A stretch of DNA of 64,000 nucleotides from Hirudo medicinalis (taxonomy: Eukaryota; Annelida; Clitellata; Hirudinida; Hirudinidae). The DNA lies in the NCBI GenBank assembly GCA_011800805.1, contig MPNW01000133.1, forward strand, positions 11,002 to 75,001, read 5' to 3'. This document shows, in pieces, positions 51,801-60,800 of this stretch (its first letter is position 1; the number at the start of each line of letters is the position of its first letter). The translations under genes and the position numbers were made by a program. The notes under the pieces were generated by a model. The model was not told the DNA's origin. It was given only the letters and a program-made list of their open reading frames with translations, and did no database searches.

Positions 51801-54800
51801 AATCACTTTCGGAAGAGAAGGTGAAGGTCTCAATGCCAGGCTGATTTTGAGGGTGAGTTTGAATAAACTTTTCAAGAAAAGTTTTATCTTCAATTGAGTG
51901 AATTAATTGAGTGATTAATTATATAATCATTTATTAAATCCATAATATTGATTGTTGAGGATCTCAGGACTGATTCAGTGTCTGAATTTAGTGGAATTCG
52001 TCCATTGAAAAATTTACGAATATGTAAACGTAATAGTCTATTTAAAATCATATTTAATAGTAATTTTAAGTTGTTTAATGTAATTATATTATGATTGTTG
52101 TCATCTCATTTCAGATGAACAACCTCACCACCATTGATCTACCATATAAAGCAGACGATTTTGACATCATTCTCAAAAGTCCCCTAAGTGTCACTTTCAT
52201 CTCTAAGACCGGCATCAGTTGCTCCTACGACGCTTTGGAATCTTCTGTAACTGTCAGCTTGCCAACAACTTACATGATATCTGGTGGCATATCTGGACTT
52301 CTTGGAAATTTTGATGGAAATCCTGGTGAGTGCATCAGTGGACATCTTTTCTATTGATTGATGAATGGATGAATAAAATGGTGATTTGTGATGGATGATG
52401 AATTTCAGAGATGATGATTGCAAGCACTGGGTGTTAGAGAGTGCATACGCTAGTACATGTATGTATGTAGTTGAAATTTTAGGAAAATCGTTTTGAGAAT
52501 ATTCCGTTAAACAAATTGTCAATAAATAATTAGATTTAATTTTAATTTGAAATGAATTCAACTATATATCCCGTTTTGGTTAATTTGTGAACATTTCACG
52601 CTTAAAATAAGAAGTACAAATGAATTAATTGAATGAATGAATTATTGAAATGTTGATATTAATCATTTTAAGAAAATGTTAAACAATTTCCAGATAATGA
52701 TCTGATAACAGCTGATGGAAGGAATGTTTCAAATAGCACTGATCCTGGTAATGATATCGGAATCAGCTACACCAACACATCATCACCTGAGTTTAGGTGA
52801 GTCACGATTATTATTGTCAATGTTTATGATTGTATGTTGCAAAACAATTATGCAACGAAACATAATTCGGTAATTAAAAAGTTTAATTTGCTTTCAATGC
52901 TTTCATCATTAACTTCATAAGGCTATAATGGTAATAATAATAATAATGTTAATGGTAATGGTAATAAATCCGAACTTGTTTACAATAGCTGAATATAATT
53001 GATGCATTTGTGAAAAAAAATTGTTGAATATAATTGATGTCTTCTTTAAGCATAATTGATTCCTGTGAACAAGCTCATGACTCAAGACTTAATTAAAACG
53101 TTTGATCCCTCATCAGAAACATCAGCAACCTGCCTCCGTTGCCAGCTTGTCAGGACAATCTCCAACCACTGCTGGACAAATGCAAGCAGCTGTCAAGTCT
53201 CTCTGGCCCACTGAAGCCACTTGTGATCAAGTTGGGGATCAGTATGTCGATGGTCCTTCAAAACAACTGCTTGTCCGATGTGAGAAGGTCGTGCAGTACG
53301 GATGCAGTTTGTGCGGCTGTCAAGAGGATGAGTGAAGCTGTTGGAGACGGTTTTGATTGGAGGACTCCATTTGCCTGTGGTGACTGTTTTGTGCTGCTTA
53401 TTATATATTATTAAATTTTATTAAAAATTATTATATTTTACTACAGATTATTGAACGATTTTTTTTTTAATTTAGAGAAGTTTTATTCAACGAAATACCT
53501 TAAACACAAACAATAAAGCCATAAAAGAAACTAAAATAAAATAACTCAAGGGTCATCCTTAAGGAAGCACATGCTTCCGCCATCAGACCGACCCTCGTTA
53601 ACAAATCACTTGTAGCACCATCCAACATAAGAAAACAAAATCAGATTAACACATTCAAGAATACCGTGTAATATGTACAATTTATAAGATTGTTTAAATA
53701 ATAGATAAATAATATTGAAGGTTCATGATTGCAATTGATTAGTCATTGATGAGGGAATTGAAGATTGAAGTTCTTGGACCATAACATTGAACGTAGAAGA
53801 GCTTGAAAGTAGATTTAGAAAAGAAGGACTATATTCATGTGTATTACATAGAAAATTAAGAGGGTTATTGTAATTATTACTATATTTATTTAATTAATTC
53901 CACATCAGAAGTGAAGTTCTGGCGTGCAGGTTGGTCGAATGCCCTGCATTCCCGCGCGCGGTTGTAATGGCAACAGTCGTAATGCGTCTTCGCAAACCAG
54001 CTTGCACCGCCATGGAGCGCCCTCGGGTAGGGGCGCTATATAAATGGTAGAACGATTAAAAAGTGCTTCATATACTATTCGGCATATAAGGCACTCAAAA
54101 GATCGGCTAAATACAAGATTCAAAACTAACACTGCGTTCGTAGAAAACATTAGCAGTCTTAAATAATATTTCGTCATACATCCCATTTACATTGATTAAA
54201 GTTGCTCTCTTTATGCGATTATTTTATTTCTGGTAATTAAGTGGTTCTAAAGTTTAATTTTTCATTTCACATATTTTTTTATTCACTAATTGAAAGCTGG
54301 AGAATCATTTTATAATAATATCCAAGACAGGATATTTAATTATTAAGTACTTATTAATTAATTATTAACTAATTAATTATTATTGAATTGCTTTTTATTA
54401 GCTAATTATTTATTTTTTAATTATTAATTATCGTCGTGAATATTTTCAAGAGGTCAAATGTCCTGATGGATTTGAACCCAGGCCAACCGCATCCGGGTGT
54501 CTTCCCTCTTGCAAGGACCCCACAGCTGATAGAACGTGCAGCTTGCCCGATGTCACGGATGGTTGCACATGTCCTGCCACCAGGTTGTTCTTCAAGGGCA
54601 GATGTGTGGATCGGTCCCAATGTGGATGTGTCGACAATTCAACCGGGATGTCTTATGAGGTGAACCATCAGTGTTGTTGCTGTTGTTTGTGTGTTGTTAA
54701 TTGAAAGGTTAATATTACATTTTAGTAAATGGTAAATCAACGTTAAACCTCGATCTACAACATTATATGCTTAATGCTGGTAATTAATTAATAATATTTA

Positions 54801-57800
54801 CAATTAACATTGGAGAATTACCTAATCACTTAACTTAGATTGGAAAGACATGGAGAAGTGATGGATGCAAAGTGAAACTGACATGCAGTATCGGAGGGAA
54901 TGTTACCAGTGAAGATGTAGGTGGCTGTGTGAAAGGTGTCTGTTGGAGAAATAGGTGCTCAGGTATGGCTGTATAAATGGTTAACAAAAAGCGCCTCTGA
55001 CATTATGCGTAAGGCGCTACATAAGTGCAGTACATTTACAATTAAACTTTTGGAATCATTAAATAAGCAGTTATCACTAACAACATCTTTACATTCCTCA
55101 TCTATTATGATTTCACCATTGCCTAGCACTGTCTACCATGCAAAATTGAAACACTCCGTTCCATGAATTAGAATTAATTCACTATAACTCAACCACCTTC
55201 TCAGGCTGTCAAGTGAATCCATGCACAAATAGTGGAACCTGCCTTGATGTTGGTGACGAGGGTGAATACGTATGCAAGTGCCCCACTGGATTTTATGGAA
55301 GGAGATGTGATGGTTAGTACATCTCGTGGAAGATTTCAAGTGAGACTAATACTGGGATAATATTGTTCCAAGTAGTGTTGTTAATTTGTTTAGTGGTAAA
55401 CTATAAACCACGTTAAACCAATGGGGATGTTAACCAGTGTTATAGCATCACCTGCATTATTTAATTGCATGGAAAATGCTTTCAATAAATGTTTTAAAAC
55501 CCTTTAATCCGTGGTTTGAATGTCAGGGTCTTATAAATAAAACAGTTGAAGAATAATTAGATTAAAATTTCTCGCATCAGGTATGAACAACCAGGCAGAC
55601 GTAACAGTTCTGATAGAAGATGGCATATCCAGTTGCCGGGGAATTACAGATGCCACCCAACTGTCGAGTTGCACCAAGAATTTCACAGACACGGTGAAAA
55701 ATTTCCTCAAAACTTTTGTTGATGGATTGATAATTGGACCAGAAGATGTGAGGGTTTCTCTGGTGACCTTCAGCTCAAAGGTTACTGTGGTATGGCCGCT
55801 AGCAGAGTTAGTTGCTTAATTCTTTTGCAAATACTTTTTCTATTAATAATTTTACTATTAACAATAATTCATTGCAAAATATAAAATTAAGGGTGGTACT
55901 CATTTGCATTACTTACAGTACAAACATTTTAATATTGGCATTTGCCATTGTTGGTGATTTCATACCGGCTTTTCGATGCCATCAGGTACTCAAATGTCAC
56001 AACTCTGAAAGGTGCAATTGACTTCAACCTGACCCTGACTTATAACAAAGATGAATCAGTTGACCTCACCAATGCTTTACAATCAATTACAAGCTTAATC
56101 AACTCTCCTGACCTTCAAAGCGTGCCAAAGCTTAAGGTACTCATCCTCTTGACCGATGGGGGTTCAGACTTTGATGCTGCTTCAGCTCCAACGTCGGCCA
56201 AGAATTTGGCAGATGCCAGGATCGGTGTTTGTGGTGTTGGACTCTCATCAAAAGTTAAAAGTGATGTCCTCAAGATCCTCTGCTCAGAGCCGAAAAGGGT
56301 GAATCTACGAAATTGCTTCTGAGATGTCTGAATGAATGCTAAAAATTATTACATGATTAGCGGTTGTTGGAGGTTTTTAAAATGAATAACGAACTATCTT
56401 TAAAACATGTAAATTTTAAACAACTTTCAATTTAAGTACTTGTTAATCCGTTTATATGTTTCTGCAAATTTAGAACTTTTCTTGAGCAGCTCTTTGGGTT
56501 AATGAAGAACTTTTCAATTTATTGTTGCAGATCAACTATAATTACTACTCATATGTTGGAAATGTCAATGTCAATGTTCTGAAGGAAGCCATCAAACTTA
56601 AGGGTACTTGAATGTATTTCTGAAATAATATTGAATAATAACGTAACAACAATTACACATCCGTGAAAATATTCTGCAATAACATTTAGTTATTGTGCTT
56701 GTCCTAAAATTTATTGTTTTAATTGAATATTCAGTAAACTTTAAATAATTAATCAATTGCTATTGTTAAATGTTAAAATGTTAAAATTTTTTCTCAAATG
56801 TCTTTTAATTGCTGATCGATCTCAGAGCCCACCAGAACCACACCAGTGAATGAATCGACATCAACATGCAGATGTTCTGGTGATCCACACTGCAAGTCCT
56901 TCGACGGGCAGGTTATCAACTACCAAGGAACCTGCAAGATACTCATGGCCTCCAACAGGATCGAAAATGCCACTCGAGATTTCCCACCCTTCTCTCTCTT
57001 TCTGAAGAGTTACCATCGTGGTGGCAACACCAGGGTATCTTGGGTCGACCATACAGAATTTGTGTACAATGGTAAAGTGGTGAAGTTTCAGAGGGCAGGG
57101 GAGTTCAGGGTATCAGAAGTGATTGTCACCGTGAGTGGCTGTAATTAATGTGATTTAATTAATTGTTTCATACCTCGTCGTCTTATATTGACTTAACAGC
57201 TGCTTGTGATCTCTAGAATGTCATTTAATGCCATATAAAGGTTATAGGAAATGGTTATACACTCCAGTTCAGTTACTGTTAATTTAAATGATAATATTTA
57301 TTTTGATTTTCATAGGTTGGTGGAAGAATGGTGAACGTACCTTACTCTGGTGGTGACTTCACCATCGATTACAAAGGAAACTTTGTTGAACTTCAAGTCA
57401 TTGGTTCACAAGTGAAAGTTGCTTACAGCAGTCGTGGAATCACATTCATAACATTACCCGACCAATTCTTTAAAAATGTTTGAGTTCCTGAAGTTCATTT
57501 TATTAATAGTTTATTAATTGACTAATTAATTATATTTGAGGTGGAAGAAAAAGACAAAATATAACTTATTCAAATTGACTGTTGTCATAAGTTTGTAATG
57601 CTGCTTTGAATGTGTTGTGGGAGGACTTTTGGTCACATCATGACATTGTATCATTCCTGAGAACACCTGCATAAAGAAGTAATGTTTATAAAAAATTAAG
57701 TACAACTTTTTTTAAAGAAGGTATTTGGACTCTGTGGTAACTATGATGGCAATCCAAGGAATGACTTAAAGACCAGGAATGGTACGGATGTCTCTGGAAA

Positions 57801-60800
57801 GATGGATCCAGGAAAGGAGATAGGAGACAGCTACATTGAATATTACGATGCTGACAATGCTGCTCTTTTGTTAGTTCTTGTGCTTGGATGTTTTCTAATT
57901 ATTTTTAAATTTTAAATAATTATTGATTAAGTGAAATTGATACTAGTAATTAATTATTCTTATTAATTAAAAAGGAAATACTTTGTTAAGATATAATTAT
58001 AGCCCTCAACAAGTGATCGTCCATTTTTAGGAATGTTATTAGGCCCTAATATCCTACTAATTAGGGTATTATAGTGTGACTATTATTTAACATGTGCGCA
58101 CTTATCAGGGCAAACTGCAAGCCACCGATGGTGAAAAACCAGACCTGCCCAGCTGATGCAAAGTCATGGGTGGACAAATGCAGACAACTGACAAACAGAT
58201 CTGGCATCTTCAAAGATTGCCTCCCCAGATTGTCCTCAGTAGCTCAAGATATGCAGGCTGATTGCTTGTTTGACTTGGAACAGACCTGTGATTATTCTTC
58301 TGTTGAACTTTCCATTGCTCAGTTTGCAGCAGCTTGTATGGATGCTGGAGTGTCTGTGGAGGGCTGGAGAGGATCCTTAGATTTGCGTTTGTAGTTTGGA
58401 ATATATTAATTATCATAATTATATACTTTGTTATTAATACATTTGGTTTTATTTAAATCACACAATTATTCTCCCTGCAGCCTGTGAATGTCCAAAGGAT
58501 AAGATATGTCTTCCAAAGGGCTCCCCTTGTTTACCCACTCTCTTTAACCCTGATAGGGGATCTCAGTGCCCCCAGCCAGATACCACTGATGTGTGCAGTT
58601 GTTCAATTGGGAAAGTGCTCTTCAATGGAATTTGTGTCAATCCAGAAGAGGCAGGATGTGTTGATGGAGAGGGCGGAGTGAGGAAGGTTTGTTGTTGCTG
58701 TTGTTGCTGTTGTTGTTGTTGTTTTTATTGTTGTTGCTTATGGTATTTAACAATGTAATGAAATGTAATTCAATCGTCTGCTATGTAATCGGTTATTTAA
58801 AACTTGTAAGTTGATTAAAACTTTTAAGGCCATATGTTAATAATAGTTAATTTCTAGAGTCTTTAGGATTAAGTAATTAAAAAATATAGTGATTGTGCTA
58901 ATTAATGCAATTACATTATTATCATTTTAAGATAAAATAATGCTTCTACAAATGGTGTATTTTATATTATATTTATTAAATATACAATTGTATTTATTAA
59001 ATTATATAAATATATTTATTAAATTACTTTTTAGCTGAAAGAGTCATGGCTGAGTAGTGACTGTCAACTTTTATACACCTGTACATCAAGCAACAACATA
59101 TCATCTGAGATTGTATCCTGTCCTGATCAAACTACCTGTATTAATGGAAAATGTTCAGGTGAGGTTTCACTTATGAGAAGGCGTCCTTGATATATCATAT
59201 AATTACACTTCTTCAGGTCATTATAATTAAATGATATTTCATGATTTAATCCTTGTTAATAGGTTAGTCTACATGCAAATCGAAATGCCTTTAATGTAGT
59301 TGGATCGTTATTATTGCTACTAGTAAATTTATTATAATTAAATTAATTAATTAACAGTTATTTTATGTCGATCACGCATACAGCTTGCCTTCAGTCCTTC
59401 CCATGTCAGAATGGTGGATTGTGTGTTGAGCAGTCAGAATGCCAGCCAAAATCTCTTCCAAATCCTGGTAATTCCTCATCCAGCCATATAATTATTATTA
59501 TATTACATATTCTGTCTTCACATATTATAATTCAATGTTTTCCAACCTTTAAAAAAAAATTCTATCTAAGGATGCTACTGGATGAAAGTTCCCAACACAG
59601 AGAATTCCATAACCATTCCTGCCCCTCTGAGCACCAACAGCCTCTCCTCATGTTTCCAGTCTTGCCTTTTCAGTAGCAGTCCTTGTGCAGGGATCAACTG
59701 GCTTCCATTAGCTCCTCTTGGTCAGCAGTGTCTCCTCGTATCAAGCCTTTCCACACCCACTGAGGAGAACTTGGACTCCACTCAGTACCTTTGGGTGTGT
59801 TCTGGTGAGTCACGTTTGCTGTTATTTGATTGGTTGATTGTTTGATGTTGATATGGTTTTTTTTAACAACAATGAAAGTTAATTGTTCCATAACAGAACT
59901 ACAATATGTATTTTAACTTTAAAATAGTTTATGTAATTAAAAAACTATTTGAAGAAAGGGGTCAAATATTTTAAAGATTTAGCTCATAAACTAATTTTAC
60001 ACCAGACAAACCCTGTGCTGCTTCTTCTGCATCCAAGTATAAATGTGCATGTAAGAGAGGATTCCAAGGCTCTAATTGTGAAACATGTGAGATGTTTTTT
60101 TCTACAAATATTAAGCAATTATTTAGTTACAGTTTATATTCGTTCAAAATTTTTGGTATTTATAAATTAAGATGTAATTTTACTTAACCTAAGCATTAAT
60201 ATGTAAGGTAAACATTTCAATTAATTAATTGCTGACTTGATTTTTAGCGTCAGGTACCTGCACATTGAGTGTCAGAGCAAGATTGGAGACTTTTGATGGA
60301 CAGAGCCTTCTCTTCAGGAGCAACTGCAACACAACCCTGGTCAAGAGCAAAATCACGACAACTCTTAACAAGTTCATCATCACTGTCAAGAACTCCCAAC
60401 GAAACTCAATGAATGAGAAGTTCAGTCAACCAAGGATTCTGAGAATCAACTTCAGAGGAAAAGACTTTAGAATTGAAATTCCAGATGTTGGTGTTCCCAG
60501 GATCTTGGTGAGATTTATTTTATAGTCACTTAAAACTTGACTGATATTAAAGAATGTTATAAGCATGACAATTTATGTTAGCCGCTATTGGATTGATAAG
60601 TTTATATAAATTAATTTTTGGCTATAATTATGTGATTATAATTATATTTTTATTTAATAATTAATTTTTCTTAAAAATTTTCCAGCCTTCCAATGGAGAC
60701 TCCATTCTTCCTCTCAGTCCTCCATTTGAAAGCTCTGATTTTAGCATCAATTTTGTTGGGGGTGACTTAGAACTTCAGACAGCCTTTGGTCTGACTATTA

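Noticed and set aside
53102..53335. 77-codon plus-strand frame rich in Gln and Ser
   Set aside because: Frame-shifted shadow of the module 6 C8 exon.
54417..54663. Several overlapping open frames on both strands
   Set aside because: Shadows of the module 6 TIL exon at 54451-54659, whose cysteine pattern fixes the frame.
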